From assembly GCF_002746455.1 (NCBI RefSeq), contig NZ_NWUW01000001.1, forward strand, positions 310,001-374,000: a stretch of 64,000 bases of DNA, read 5' to 3'. Numbering within the stretch: position 1 is the first letter of the stretch; the number at the start of each line of letters is the position of its first letter. Shown one piece after another: positions 9,438 through 17,798 of this stretch. The position numbers and the translations under genes are program-made. The DNA is from Bacillus fungorum (lineage in GTDB: Bacteria > Bacillota > Bacilli > Bacillales > Bacillaceae_G). A model generated the notes under the pieces. That model saw nothing but the letters and a program-made list of their open reading frames with translations, made no database searches and was not told the origin of the DNA.

Positions 9438-9579
9438 TCTTATCAAGAGCAGGTGGAGGGATTTGGCCCGATGAAGCCCAGCAACCGACCGTAATACCAT
9501 TGTGAAATGGGGCGTTTATTTACGCCAAAAGGCACGGTGCTAATTCCAGCAGAAAGTTTACTTTCTGGCAGATAAGAGG
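9438..9579 (+). promoter_or_regulatory. SAM-I riboswitch (S-box) controlling mtnKA
   Basis: TCTTATCAAGAGCAGGTGGA, GGGATTTGGCCCGATGAAGCCC, AGCAACCG, GGCACGGTGCTAATTCC and closing GGCAGATAAGAGG occur in S-box order. The P3 arm is longer than in the copy before mtnW. Confidence 0.95.
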
Positions 9580-9596
9580 GGAGAAGATAAACTTCA

Positions 9597-9625
9597 AACC
9601 TCTTTCTTAGTGGAAAGAGGTTTTT
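9597..9625 (+). terminator. Riboswitch-controlled terminator before mtnK
   Basis: AACCTCTTTC and GGAAAGAGGTT around TTAGT, followed by T5. It lies 18 bases past the aptamer and 44 before mtnK. Confidence 0.82.
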
Positions 9626-9668
9626 CTATGTTAGAAAAACCTCTGAATTTAAAAAGGGGGAGAAGACG

Positions 9669-10847
9669 ATGGGATATTATTCATTAACTGAAACAACAGC
9701 TATACAATATGCGAAAAATCATGGCTATTTTGAAGCGAAGGCAAATGTCATTTGTCATGAAATTGGAGATGGAAATTTAAATTACGTGTTCAAATTAGAT
9801 GATGGAGAGAAATCAATTATAATAAAACAAGCACTGCCTTATGCGAAAGTAGTTGGTGAAAGCTGGCCGTTGTCTATAAAAAGAGCAACGATTGAAAGCA
9901 AGGCATTACAAATTTTTGCGAAGTATGTGCCGGAATATGTGCCGGTAGTGTACAGTCATGATGAAGAGTTAGCGATAACAGTAATAGAAGACTTATCAAG
10001 ACTAACAATTACAAGAAAAGGATTAATAGACGGAGAAGAATATCCGCTTTTATCCCAGCATATCGGTCGTTTTCTAGCACATGTTTTATTTTACACTTCA
10101 GATTTTGGTTTACAGTCAGAAGAGAAGAGGGTACTAGAAGGTACCTTTGTAAATCCGGACCTTTGTAAAATTACAGAGGATTTAGTGTTTACAGATCCGT
10201 TTGGACATTATGATACAAATGATTATGAGCCAGATTTACAGCTCGTGGTTGATGAACTTTGGAGTGATAAAACTTTAAAACTAAAAGTAGCACAATATAA
10301 ATATAAGTTCTTAACAAGAAAAGAAACTCTTATTCATGGTGATTTACATACTGGTAGTATTTTTTCGTCACCTTCTGAAACGAAAGTGATTGATCCAGAA
10401 TTTGCGACATATGGCCCATTTGGATTTGACATAGGTCAATTTATTGCAAATCTATTATTAAATGCTTTATCTAGAGAAGAAAAGAGAAGTGTACTATTTT
10501 TCCATATAGAAAAGACGTGGAGTTATTTTGTAGAGACTTTTACAAAGTTATGGATTGGAGAAGGTGTAGAAGCATATACGAAAGAAAAACAATGGTTACC
10601 AATTATTTTGCAAAATATTTTTACAGATGCCGTTGGATTTGCTGGATGTGAGCTTATCCGTAGAACAATTGGCCTAGCGCATGTAGCTGATTTAGATGAA
10701 ATAACAAATAAAGAAACAAGAATTCAAGCTAAGAAACAAGCGTTATCTTTAGGTAAAGAACTAATAAAATATGAATCTAAGAACGCTGATATTCAGTTGT
10801 TCCGGGCATTATTTCAACAGACGGTTTTTGGAGGCGTAAAAGCATGA
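9669..10847 (+). CDS. mtnK: 5-methylthioribose kinase
   Basis: ATP-dependent kinase of 392 residues (aminoglycoside phosphotransferase fold) that phosphorylates 5-methylthioribose at C1. [10 protein letters not shown] (~224) is the catalytic loop and [17 protein letters not shown] (~239) the metal-binding segment; [12 protein letters not shown] (~33) is the nucleotide loop. A strong AAAGGGGGAGAAG ribosome site precedes the ATG. It overlaps mtnA by 4 bases, so the two are translationally coupled under the SAM riboswitch. Confidence 0.96.
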   Translation: MGYYSLTETTAIQYAKNHGYFEAKANVICHEIGDGNLNYVFKLDDGEKSIIIKQALPYAKVVGESWPLSIKRATIESKALQIFAKYVPEYVPVVYSHDEELAITVIEDLSRLTITRKGLIDGEEYPLLSQHIGRFLAHVLFYTSDFGLQSEEKRVLEGTFVNPDLCKITEDLVFTDPFGHYDTNDYEPDLQLVVDELWSDKTLKLKVAQYKYKFLTRKETLIHGDLHTGSIFSSPSETKVIDPEFATYGPFGFDIGQFIANLLLNALSREEKRSVLFFHIEKTWSYFVETFTKLWIGEGVEAYTKEKQWLPIILQNIFTDAVGFAGCELIRRTIGLAHVADLDEITNKETRIQAKKQALSLGKELIKYESKNADIQLFRALFQQTVFGGVKA

Positions 10848-11899
10848 GTACAATTGTTACTATTCCGAGGTCTGTCAGTTGGAAAGGTGATGCCATTGCA
10901 GTATTAAATCAAACAAAGTTGCCGCATAGCACAGAATACAAAACATTAACGACGATTGAAGAGGTATGGAAAAGTATTGTCATGCTAGAAGTACGAGGAG
11001 CACCTGCAATTGGAATTGTAGCTGCATTTGGCTTGGCGCTTGCATCGAAAAAATATACTACTTTACATATTGAAGAATTTCAAAAGAAGTTTAATAGAGA
11101 TTGTAATTATTTAGGTACGTCACGTCCGACAGCAGTCAATTTATTTTGGGCAATCAATCGCATGAGAGAATCGATTCGAGAAATTACTACAATAAAAGAA
11201 GCACAAAAAATATTAGAAGAAGAAGCGCTTCTCATTCAGCAAGAAGATGAATCAGTATGCCGGAGTATTGGAGAACATGCCTTAACATGTTTTAAAGACG
11301 GTGATAACATTTTAACAATTTGTAACGCTGGCAGTATCGCAACTGCTAGATATGGTACTGCATTAGCACCGTTTTATATTGGGAAAGAAAAAGGTGTACA
11401 TTTACGTGCATATGCGTGTGAAACGAGACCAGTTTTACAAGGTGGCCGCTTAACGACGTGGGAATTGAAGCAAGCAAATATTGATGTGACTCTTATTACA
11501 GATAATACTGCGGCTCATGCTATTCAAACGAAAGAAATCAACGCGATTATTGTAGGAGCGGACCGGATTGTCGCAAATGGAGATACAGCAAATAAAATAG
11601 GGACAATGAATTTAGCTATATTAGCAAAATATTTCGGTATCCCGTTCTACGTTGCAGCTCCGTTATCTACATTTGATATTACGAAACAAACAGGCACTGA
11701 AATTGTTATTGAAGAAAGAGACGAAACAGAAGTTACGAAAATTTTTGGGAAACAAGTGGCACCAATTGGAACTGATGTTTATAATCCTGCATTTGACGTA
11801 ACACCGCATGAATTAATTACAGGTATTATTACTGAGAAAGGTATTATACGTGGAGATTATAAGCGAGAAATTGCATCATTGTTTGAAAAAACAAGCTAA
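10844..11899 (+). CDS. mtnA: Methylthioribose-1-phosphate isomerase
   Basis: Sugar-phosphate isomerase of 351 residues, related to eIF2B subunits, converting methylthioribose-1-phosphate to methylthioribulose-1-phosphate. Family motifs: [10 protein letters not shown] (~49), [18 protein letters not shown] (~160, with the catalytic Cys), [17 protein letters not shown] (~193) and [18 protein letters not shown] (~240, with the catalytic Asp). Second gene of mtnKA; its terminator follows directly. It feeds MtnB, encoded leftward. Confidence 0.96.
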   Translation: MSTIVTIPRSVSWKGDAIAVLNQTKLPHSTEYKTLTTIEEVWKSIVMLEVRGAPAIGIVAAFGLALASKKYTTLHIEEFQKKFNRDCNYLGTSRPTAVNLFWAINRMRESIREITTIKEAQKILEEEALLIQQEDESVCRSIGEHALTCFKDGDNILTICNAGSIATARYGTALAPFYIGKEKGVHLRAYACETRPVLQGGRLTTWELKQANIDVTLITDNTAAHAIQTKEINAIIVGADRIVANGDTANKIGTMNLAILAKYFGIPFYVAAPLSTFDITKQTGTEIVIEERDETEVTKIFGKQVAPIGTDVYNPAFDVTPHELITGIITEKGIIRGDYKREIASLFEKTS

Positions 11900-11920
11900 T
11901 GCATAATAGCTTGTTTTTTT
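11891..11920 (+). terminator. Terminator of mtnKA
   Basis: ACAAGCTA and TAGCTTGT arms around an eight-base loop, then T7, overlapping the mtnA stop. Confidence 0.8.
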
Positions 11921-11973
11921 ATGCCTAAATGTGTTCTTTTCTCTTATTTATATAATGAAAGGAGGCGAGAAAG

Positions 11974-12135
11974 ATGGAAGAGTGGATCAAGATGATAGGT
12001 AATGTAGGGTTTCCTATTGTTGTAACATTATATTTACTCCATCGAATTGAAAGTAAATTAGATGGGGTAATTGTTGCAATAGAAAAGTTGCCGCGGCAAT
12101 TACTACAGTATGACGATCCTCGGGATAAAAAATAA
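11974..12135 (+). CDS. YvrJ-family small protein
   Basis: Fifty-three residues beginning MEEWIKMIGNVGFPIVVTLY. One hydrophobic segment (~8-22), then LLHRIESKLDGVI and an amphipathic tail; this is the layout of YvrJ family proteins, whose function is unknown. The ATG has a near-perfect ribosome site (GAAAGGAGG at 11957-11965), which strongly supports it as a real gene. It stands alone between the mtnKA terminator and its own. Confidence 0.85.
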   Translation: MEEWIKMIGNVGFPIVVTLYLLHRIESKLDGVIVAIEKLPRQLLQYDDPRDKK

Positions 12136-12168
12136 AGTTTGCTCTTCGTGAGCAAACTTTATTTTTTT
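12134..12168. terminator. Bidirectional terminator
   Basis: AAAGTTTGCTC and GAGCAAACTTT around TTCGT with T/A runs on both sides; shared by the YvrJ gene and the leftward SDR. Confidence 0.82.
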
Positions 12169-12943
12169 ATTGAGCAGTATAACCACCATCGATAACGACA
12201 GCTTGTCCAGTTATACCTTTAGCTTTTTCACTCGCTAAAAACATTGCATAATCAGCGATTTCTTGTACTTGTAATAAGCGTTTTTGTGGTACAAGTGGAT
12301 AAATGACATCTTCTAAAACATTTTCAAGTGGTACATTTCGTGTAGTGGCTAAGTCTTGTAATTGATTACGTACGAGAGGGGTATCGACATAACCGGGACA
12401 AAGGGCATTTACAGTAATACCATGGGTAGCGCCTTCTAAAGCGGCAACTTTCGTTAATCCAATTATGCCATGTTTCGCGCTATTATAAGCAGCTTTTCCA
12501 GCAAATCCAACGAGGCCATTAATGGAAGCGACATTAATAATCCGGCCATATTTTTGCTTTTTCATAATCGGAAAAGCATGCTTAATTGCGATAAACGGAG
12601 CAACTTGCATAATTTTAATTAGTAGCTCGAATTTTTCAGTTGGAAAGTTTTCAATGGGTGAAACGTGTTGCATTCCTGCGTTGTTAATTAATATATGTAA
12701 TGAACCGAAATGATTAACTGTTTGAGAAATTGCGGCTGTAATTTCTTCTTCAGATGTAACATCACATTTTAAACCGATAGCTTGGTAGCCTTCTTTTTGT
12801 AATTGTTCAGCAGCTTCTTTTGCACGTTCTTCAAGACGATCGGTAATAACAACTTTTGCACCTTCTTTTGCAAAAGCGTTTCCCATTTCATAACCAATAC
12901 CACTTGCAGCGCCTGTTAAAAAAACAACTTGATTTGTAACCAT
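12167..12943 (-). CDS. 3-hydroxybutyrate dehydrogenase-like SDR
   Basis: Short-chain dehydrogenase of 258 residues, best match by memory to 3-hydroxybutyrate dehydrogenases (acetoacetate/3-hydroxybutyrate, NAD). TGAASGIG (residues ~10-17) binds the cofactor, NNAGMQ (~88) follows, and the active site is NVASINGLVGFAGKAAYNSAKHG (split by my reading: Ser, then YNSAK). The C-terminal AQ ending VIDGGYTAQ is typical. Start taken at 12943; an in-frame ATG at 12955 sits directly on the AAGGG ribosome site and is less likely. Divergent from the PadR gene, so the operator region at 13039-13122 could affect it too. Confidence 0.82.
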   Translation of the reverse strand: MVTNQVVFLTGAASGIGYEMGNAFAKEGAKVVITDRLEERAKEAAEQLQKEGYQAIGLKCDVTSEEEITAAISQTVNHFGSLHILINNAGMQHVSPIENFPTEKFELLIKIMQVAPFIAIKHAFPIMKKQKYGRIINVASINGLVGFAGKAAYNSAKHGIIGLTKVAALEGATHGITVNALCPGYVDTPLVRNQLQDLATTRNVPLENVLEDVIYPLVPQKRLLQVQEIADYAMFLASEKAKGITGQAVVIDGGYTAQ

Positions 12944-13038
12944 GATGAAAAACATCCCTTCATAATAAAATTCTCATATTGCTCTATTTAGAGAGTGGAT
13001 TATAAAAATCCTGCAAAGATTTGGAAAAATAGTGTTAG

Positions 13039-13059
13039 CTATCTTGTTTTGCAAAATAG
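13039..13059. promoter_or_regulatory. PadR operator copy 1
   Basis: CTATCTTGT-TTT-GCAAAATAG, an imperfect inverted repeat of nine-base arms and a three-base centre; it contains the -35 hexamer of the padR promoter. Confidence 0.65.
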
Positions 13060-13072
13060 TCTCTGCTATACT
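13044..13072 (+). promoter_or_regulatory. Promoter of padR and the paralog triplet
   Basis: TTGTTT, 17-base spacer, TATACT. The -35 lies in operator copy 1 and the -10 ends in operator copy 2, so a bound regulator would block polymerase. Confidence 0.65.
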
Positions 13073-13091
13073 ATTTTGTAAAGCAAGATAC
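13071..13091. promoter_or_regulatory. PadR operator copy 2
   Basis: CTATTTTGT-AAA-GCAAGATAC, same layout as copy 1; centre 32 bases from it, three helical turns. Confidence 0.65.
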
Positions 13092-13101
13092 TTACGCTTA
13101 T

Positions 13102-13122
13102 CTATCTTGTAAAACAAGATAG
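13102..13122. promoter_or_regulatory. PadR operator copy 3 (perfect)
   Basis: CTATCTTGT-AAA-ACAAGATAG, perfect nine-base arms, centre 31 bases from copy 2. It ends two bases before the GGGAGGA ribosome site of padR, so binding would also block the leader. Confidence 0.7.
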
Positions 13123-13138
13123 TGGGAGGATTTGAGTT

Positions 13139-13471
13139 ATGTCGACAAGTCAAATGCTGAAAGGGATTTTAGAAGGATGCTTACTTGCTATTATTTCTGA
13201 AGGTGAAATATACGGTTATGAAATGAGTGAAAAACTAGCAACGTATGGCTTTACAATGGCGAGTGAAGGAAGTATTTATCCGTTATTAATACGAATGCAA
13301 AAGGAAGGATTAATAATAAGTGTAATGAAGGAATCTCCATCTGGTCCAAAGCGAAAATATTATACATTAACAGAAAAAGGCGAGGAAGCACTTGATGAAT
13401 TTATGGATCGCTGGGAAGCGATGCAAAGTAGTGTAGAGCGTCTACTTGAGGGGAAGGGGAGTAAAAAATAA
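13139..13471 (+). CDS. PadR-family transcriptional regulator
   Basis: Winged-helix repressor of 110 residues. ILEGCLLAIISEGEIYGYEM (residues ~10-29) and GSIYPLLIRMQKEGLI (~47-62) are the PadR DNA-binding motifs; KRKYYTLTEKGEEAL (~80) is the wing. It is a short PadR-s2 type with a brief C-terminal dimerisation helix. The three palindromes just upstream indicate autoregulation. Its stop overlaps by one base the start of the first of three paralogous membrane proteins, whose expression it probably controls; the inducer is unknown. Confidence 0.9.
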   Translation: MSTSQMLKGILEGCLLAIISEGEIYGYEMSEKLATYGFTMASEGSIYPLLIRMQKEGLIISVMKESPSGPKRKYYTLTEKGEEALDEFMDRWEAMQSSVERLLEGKGSKK

Positions 13472-14238
13472 TGCTATCAAGTGAAGCACGAAAGTTTTTA
13501 TTAGATATGAGATTATTTTTAGCGGCAAAGAGTGTGAAAGAAAGCGACATTGAAAGCTTTATCGAAGACGCAGAACTTCATTTAATAGAAGGTGAGACTG
13601 ATGGGAGCAGTGTAGAAGAAATTTTCGGAAGCTCACCGAAAGAATATGCAAATGAACTTGTAAAAGTGATGGAAAGAGGTAGGCAAGAAACGTGGAAGCA
13701 AATTGGTTTTACAGTAATGAATATCGTTTCGTTTTGGATTATTGCTTCTATCCTAATAGTGAATAACGGATTATTACAGATGTCACTTATTCAGTGCGTG
13801 GGGTATAGTTTGTCATTGATTTTAGTTGTTATAGGTCCTAATTTTCTACTTCGCAAAATGACCTTCGTAACAAGTTTTACAAAAACGTGGTTTTCTATGT
13901 GGTTTTTAGTTATGATTGCGCCAATGTTTTTAATGGGGGTTGTTACAGTATTAGATGTGATATATCCTACAAAAATGTTTATATTCACCCAAATGCAAAG
14001 TTATATATTAGCTGGTGGTATTTTCATCATTACAGTAGCGATAAATATATATTTTGATGGATGGTTTAAAAACTTATATTTAATCATTCCACTTTCGATT
14101 ATGTTAGTGTTTAAAACATTTACATCAGAAGATCTCGTGCCGATGTTATTTCAACTTATATGTTTATACGGAAGTTTGTTTGTTTTAATTTTCCTTGAAA
14201 TTATGATGAAGACGAATAGAAGAGAAGCGATTAACTAA
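13471..14238 (+). CDS. HAAS/DUF1700-like membrane protein, paralog 1
   Basis: Protein of 255 residues. The first ~70 residues form a soluble module (FIEDAELHLIEGE ... IFGSSPKEYANELVKVM) shared with the next two genes; the remainder has about five or six membrane segments. Such modules often sit downstream of PadR regulators and are described as signalling or membrane-associated; the function is not known. The start codon overlaps the padR stop. Paralog 1 differs from 2 and 3 by SSPKEY instead of DSPKEY. Confidence 0.8.
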   Translation: MLSSEARKFLLDMRLFLAAKSVKESDIESFIEDAELHLIEGETDGSSVEEIFGSSPKEYANELVKVMERGRQETWKQIGFTVMNIVSFWIIASILIVNNGLLQMSLIQCVGYSLSLILVVIGPNFLLRKMTFVTSFTKTWFSMWFLVMIAPMFLMGVVTVLDVIYPTKMFIFTQMQSYILAGGIFIITVAINIYFDGWFKNLYLIIPLSIMLVFKTFTSEDLVPMLFQLICLYGSLFVLIFLEIMMKTNRREAIN

Positions 14239-14251
14239 GGGAGGGATTATC

Positions 14252-15013
14252 ATGAAGATTTCTAAAGAAGGAGAAAAGTTTTTAATTGATACGAAAGTGT
14301 ATTTAATAATAAAAGGAATTAAAGAAGAAGATGTGGACGCTTTTCTAGAAGATGCAGAGCTTCATTTAATAGAAGGAGAGCAAGAAGGAAAGACGGTAAG
14401 TGATATATTTGGTGATTCGCCAAAAGAGTATGCGGAAGAATTAGCGAAAGAGATGGAGAAGGATAAAGGTGGAAGTATAAAGACTATTTTAGGAATGATA
14501 ATTGGAATAGGGGGATATTGGTTACTTACAAATATTTTATTTGAAAGCCCAAATCATGAATTTACATTAACGAATGTACAATTGATTGGATACCCAATTG
14601 TTTTAATGATTACGATTGTAGGAATTATATTTGCTTTTAAAATGTCATCATTTAAGAGTAAAATAAAAGAATTTAGCATTATTTATGTAGCATCTTTGCT
14701 ACCTATTTTATTGCTAGTATTATTAATGTTTATGAATAAGTGGTATGGGACACCTGTATTGCAATTAACTACTATGCAAAGTTATATATTAGCTGGAATT
14801 GTCTTATTAGTGTTGTTAATTGGTGAAGCGTACATACTTGGATGGATTGGAATATTAGCTGTTATCGTGCCATTATTCATTATGTTTGTATTTAAAGGAT
14901 TGGGAGAGAAAAATCCATATTGGGGAATGTTAGAGTCTATACTTCTGTACGGTAGTTTATATGTATTAATGCGTTGGTCTTTCAAAAATGAGGAGAAAAA
15001 AACTGTAAGCTAG
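14252..15013 (+). CDS. HAAS/DUF1700-like membrane protein, paralog 2
   Basis: Protein of 253 residues with the same plan as paralog 1: soluble N-terminal module (FLEDAELHLIEGE, IFGDSPKEYAEEL), then about six membrane segments. LTTMQSYILAGI in the membrane part matches FTQMQSYILAGG of paralog 1, so the two align along their full length and arose by tandem duplication. A GGGAGG site lies 7 bases upstream. Probably co-transcribed with padR. Confidence 0.8.
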   Translation: MKISKEGEKFLIDTKVYLIIKGIKEEDVDAFLEDAELHLIEGEQEGKTVSDIFGDSPKEYAEELAKEMEKDKGGSIKTILGMIIGIGGYWLLTNILFESPNHEFTLTNVQLIGYPIVLMITIVGIIFAFKMSSFKSKIKEFSIIYVASLLPILLLVLLMFMNKWYGTPVLQLTTMQSYILAGIVLLVLLIGEAYILGWIGILAVIVPLFIMFVFKGLGEKNPYWGMLESILLYGSLYVLMRWSFKNEEKKTVS

Positions 15014-15035
15014 TAGTTTGGAAGGAGGGAATGCG

Positions 15036-15701
15036 ATGCTTTCTCAAGAGTCACGAGATTTCCTTGCAAATACAGGTACTTATTTAACAGCAAAGGGGAT
15101 AAGTGAAAAAGATATTGAATCCTTTTTAGAAGATGCAGAAATGCATTTAACTGAAGGTGAAAAAAGTGGTAAGAGTGTAGAGGATATATTTGGTGATTCA
15201 CCAAAGGAATATGCAAATCAACTTGTAAAAGAAATGCAAGTTGATTATAAACGGAATTTAGGATGGCTAGCTACAGCTATTATGAGCATATTATGCTATT
15301 GGACTGTTCCAGATCTTTTATTTCGAAATTTAAATGAACCTTACATCATTTCTTTAATAGGGTTAATTGGATATCCGATTATCTTAGTGTTAATGATTGT
15401 GGGAGGGATATTATTTTTAAGAGGTGCTAGTTTTCAACGGAGTATGTTGAAAAAGAGCTTACTGCTATTTGGAGCAGTAATACTTACTTATTTACCAGTA
15501 TTAATAATGTTTTTAAAAGATTGGTATAGTTTTCCTTTTTATGAAATCCCTCAATTAGGAAGATATTTAATTGGAGGAGTTCTACTAGTGATAACAACGA
15601 TTGTGAATGTTCGGTCTCTTGGTTGGGTTGGTTTGTTTGTGTTAGGAATCCCAATTTTTATGATAGTGATGGTTGAACAACTAGTAAGAGTATTTTTCTA
15701 A
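15036..15701 (+). CDS. HAAS/DUF1700-like membrane protein, paralog 3
   Basis: Third tandem copy, 221 residues. The N-terminal module (FLEDAEMHLTEGE, IFGDSPKEYANQLVKEM) is conserved; the membrane part is about 30 residues shorter at its end than in paralogs 1 and 2. A TTG at 15018 is in frame, but the GGAAGGAGGG site at 15020-15029 fits the ATG at 15036. The gap to paralog 2 is 22 bases. No clear terminator follows; the next segment holds a relic gene. Confidence 0.8.
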   Translation: MLSQESRDFLANTGTYLTAKGISEKDIESFLEDAEMHLTEGEKSGKSVEDIFGDSPKEYANQLVKEMQVDYKRNLGWLATAIMSILCYWTVPDLLFRNLNEPYIISLIGLIGYPIILVLMIVGGILFLRGASFQRSMLKKSLLLFGAVILTYLPVLIMFLKDWYSFPFYEIPQLGRYLIGGVLLVITTIVNVRSLGWVGLFVLGIPIFMIVMVEQLVRVFF

Positions 15702-15739
15702 TGAGAAATTCTAGAAATAAAAGAAGAGGATGAGCATAT

Positions 15740-15991
15740 ATGTAAATCATACTTATATGTATATTAACTATTATGTTTCTAGAATTAATGACTTTAGGAA
15801 TTTATACTGCCTTCACCAAAAGAGCATAATTAATATTTTAAACATCACGATATATTTTGTTCCTCGTTTTAATAGGAAAGTGGCTGCTCTGGATATACAA
15901 TAAATTATTTCCAAAGAAATACTATATTTTGATTTTTAGAGGGATTCTGCTTAGGTGTATAATGTATCCTTTGCAGCCGGTATATCGTTAA
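15740..15991 (+). pseudogene. Relic of a small membrane-protein gene
   Basis: One frame from ATG 15740 to TAA 15989 has three stops: TAA as codon 2 (15743), TAA at 15827 and TAA at 15839. Between them are IILICILTIMFLELMTLGIY, ending TAFTKRA, and, after the stops, YILFLVLIGKWLLWIYNKLF followed by PKKYYILIFRGILL, both strongly hydrophobic. A purine-rich AGAGGATG site precedes the ATG. Reading the first TAA as a changed AAA would give MKIILIC. It looks like a recently dead gene rather than chance; family unknown. Confidence 0.5.
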
Positions 15992-16032
15992 TTAATTGGA
16001 ATAGATTGTTTTAAACAATAACAAAATCGTTA

Positions 16033-16647
16033 CTATTTTTTTCTTTGCAATAAAGCACTTTGTAAAGAGAGTGCTTTTTGTTCGTTTGTTAATAGCGACT
16101 GAATATGAACATTTTCAGGGCGCGGGACTATCGGATACATAAGATTTGTTGGAGAAGGATGGTGCTCCGAGCCAGTTGGGGAATGGGGATCTGAGTGAGT
16201 AAGTTTTCCGTGAACACGTCTTGTAAATAAAATATGACCAATTTCGTGAGCGAGCGTATATATATTTTTCATAGGAGCAGCCGAGTTCGTTAAAACGATA
16301 TACCCTGTAAGTTGCTGCTGTTTTGCTAAAGAGTAAGCACAGGCAATTACTGCTGTTTCTTTGAAATAATCACTGCCAATATAACAAATGTAAAGGTCGC
16401 ATGCAGGAGCTTCATTTACACACGTTTGAAAAAAGGATGCTAATTTTTCCTGGCTTTGAATAGAATTTTTATAACTAATTTCACGGTCAGAAAAACGGAA
16501 AAGTTCATTTAAAACAATTACTTTTTGAATTTGAAATGTAATCGGGTGCCAAATTGACTCTGCAACTGCTAAATCTTTTGCGATACGGTCATTAGAAATA
16601 TCGGCGCCTGGAGTAATGCAAATACATATATTGACGTATGGATCCAT
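16033..16647 (-). CDS. Metzincin-like zinc protease, cytoplasmic
   Basis: Protein of 204 residues, no signal peptide. AHEIGHILFTRRVHG (~133) has the HExxH zinc motif, but the third histidine falls two positions later than in classic metzincins and the usual glycine is Phe. Later SEHHPSPTNLMYP (~160) resembles the metzincin Met-turn. The first half (NICICITPGADISND, WHPITFQIQ) fits the N-terminal sheet of such proteases. Start set at ATG 16647, which follows GAGGTG; the frame opens at GTG 16656 inside that site. Substrate unknown; no obvious partner nearby. Confidence 0.7.
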   Translation of the reverse strand: MDPYVNICICITPGADISNDRIAKDLAVAESIWHPITFQIQKVIVLNELFRFSDREISYKNSIQSQEKLASFFQTCVNEAPACDLYICYIGSDYFKETAVIACAYSLAKQQQLTGYIVLTNSAAPMKNIYTLAHEIGHILFTRRVHGKLTHSDPHSPTGSEHHPSPTNLMYPIVPRPENVHIQSLLTNEQKALSLQSALLQRKK

Positions 16648-16807
16648 AAGGAACACCTCAACTGAAAAAATTCTTCCTATAATATATGTTGGGAAAAGAC
16701 CCTATGTATGGATAAACGCCTTGTTTATTACAAGTCGAAAAAATTTCATAGTTCTATAACGTAGTGTGATCATCTTTTTGATATAGTAAAGAAAAGGGGG
16801 AGAATAT

Positions 16808-17101
16808 ATGTATACATTAAAAATCGTTTCAGACAGAGAAGCTCTTTATCAATTTGCAAGTTATGTAAGAGTTGTGCAAGGGGTGGAAGATGTATATGTA
16901 GAGGTGGGAGAACCTTTATATGAACATCCATTAATGAAATTTTATGTACATATTAAGCTGGAGGAAACATATGACCAGCATAAAGCGTTACAAGAAATAG
17001 CAAGATTAGTAGAATTGGGACGCTTTACATATGTTCATTATCGTAATGATGAAATTGAAGAAGCTTTTGAAGCTGTAAAATATGAAAGTTTTAAGAAATA
17101 A
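16808..17101 (+). CDS. Hypothetical protein, 97 residues
   Basis: Not recognised. Short soluble acidic protein; no cysteine, signal or membrane segment; contains VVQGVEDVYVEVGEPLYEHP and ends with a helix EEAFEAVKYESFKK. The ATG has an AAAAGGGGGAG site. Single-gene unit ending in a terminator. Confidence 0.7.
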   Translation: MYTLKIVSDREALYQFASYVRVVQGVEDVYVEVGEPLYEHPLMKFYVHIKLEETYDQHKALQEIARLVELGRFTYVHYRNDEIEEAFEAVKYESFKK

Positions 17102-17106
17102 AGGTG

Positions 17107-17137
17107 AAAAAAGGAGGCGAAAGCTTCCTTTTTTTCT
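17107..17137 (+). terminator. Terminator
   Basis: AAAAAAGGA/TCCTTTTTT with an inner GC-GAAA-GC tetraloop, then TTTC. Confidence 0.75.
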
Positions 17138-17209
17138 TTAAAATTACATCAACAAAAGGAGAAAAATTTTGTTATGATAAGGAAGGGTGAGGAAAGGAGA
17201 GTTTACATA

Positions 17210-17659
17210 TTGGGGTATATTGAAGAGTTACGCAAAGTCGTTGGTACAAGGCCGCTTATTCTAGTAGGGTCAGCAATTATTATCTTAAATGATAATCAAG
17301 AAGTATTGCTTCAATATCGTTCAGATACATATGATTGGGGTGTACCTGGTGGCGCGATGGAGCTAGGAGAAACGACAGAAGAAACTGCACGCAGAGAACT
17401 ATTTGAAGAGACGGGACTAAATGCGAAAATTATGCAATTTATCGGGGTTCTTTCGGGAAAAGAAGTGTACTTCCAATATCCAAATGGAGATGAAATTTTT
17501 AATGTAATTCATTTGTATCAGGGTCATCATGTGAGTGGAGAATTAAGGCTTGATCATGAAGGATTACAGCTTCAATATTTTCCGGTAGATAAGTTACCGA
17601 ATTTGAATAAAACAACAGAGAAGATTTTACAAAAATTCCTATACGCGTTAACAGAATAG
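17210..17659 (+). CDS. Nudix hydrolase
   Basis: Nudix-fold pyrophosphohydrolase of 149 residues. The Nudix box is complete: G-AMELG-E-TTEETAR-RE-LF-EE-TG-L at about residues 57-79. The substrate (a nucleotide or dinucleotide linked to another group X) cannot be read from sequence. The frame opens at ATG 17174, but GGAAAGGAGA at 17191-17200 fits a TTG at 17210, giving LGYIEELRKVVG, the usual start of this subfamily. Single gene with terminator after it. Confidence 0.85.
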   Translation: MGYIEELRKVVGTRPLILVGSAIIILNDNQEVLLQYRSDTYDWGVPGGAMELGETTEETARRELFEETGLNAKIMQFIGVLSGKEVYFQYPNGDEIFNVIHLYQGHHVSGELRLDHEGLQLQYFPVDKLPNLNKTTEKILQKFLYALTE

Positions 17660-17680
17660 AAGGTTAATTCCTTCTATTTT
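17655..17680 (+). terminator. Terminator after Nudix gene
   Basis: AATAGAAGG and CCTTCTATT around TTAATT, followed by TT; overlaps the stop codon. Confidence 0.65.
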
Positions 17681-17798
17681 CATTATATTAAATATTTTGA
17701 TTTTTTAGTATGTTTATAGTATGATAGGTGTAGACATACATCTTATGGAATTTCACCTAAAAACTGACTAGGGTACATAAGAGAGGGGCAAGTGCAAA

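Noticed and set aside
9258-9494. Reading frame across the end of mtnU and the SAM riboswitch
   Set aside because: Shadow frame; the S-box and promoter explain the sequence.
11925-12155. 76-residue minus-strand frame
   Set aside because: Antisense to the well-supported YvrJ gene, without ribosome site.
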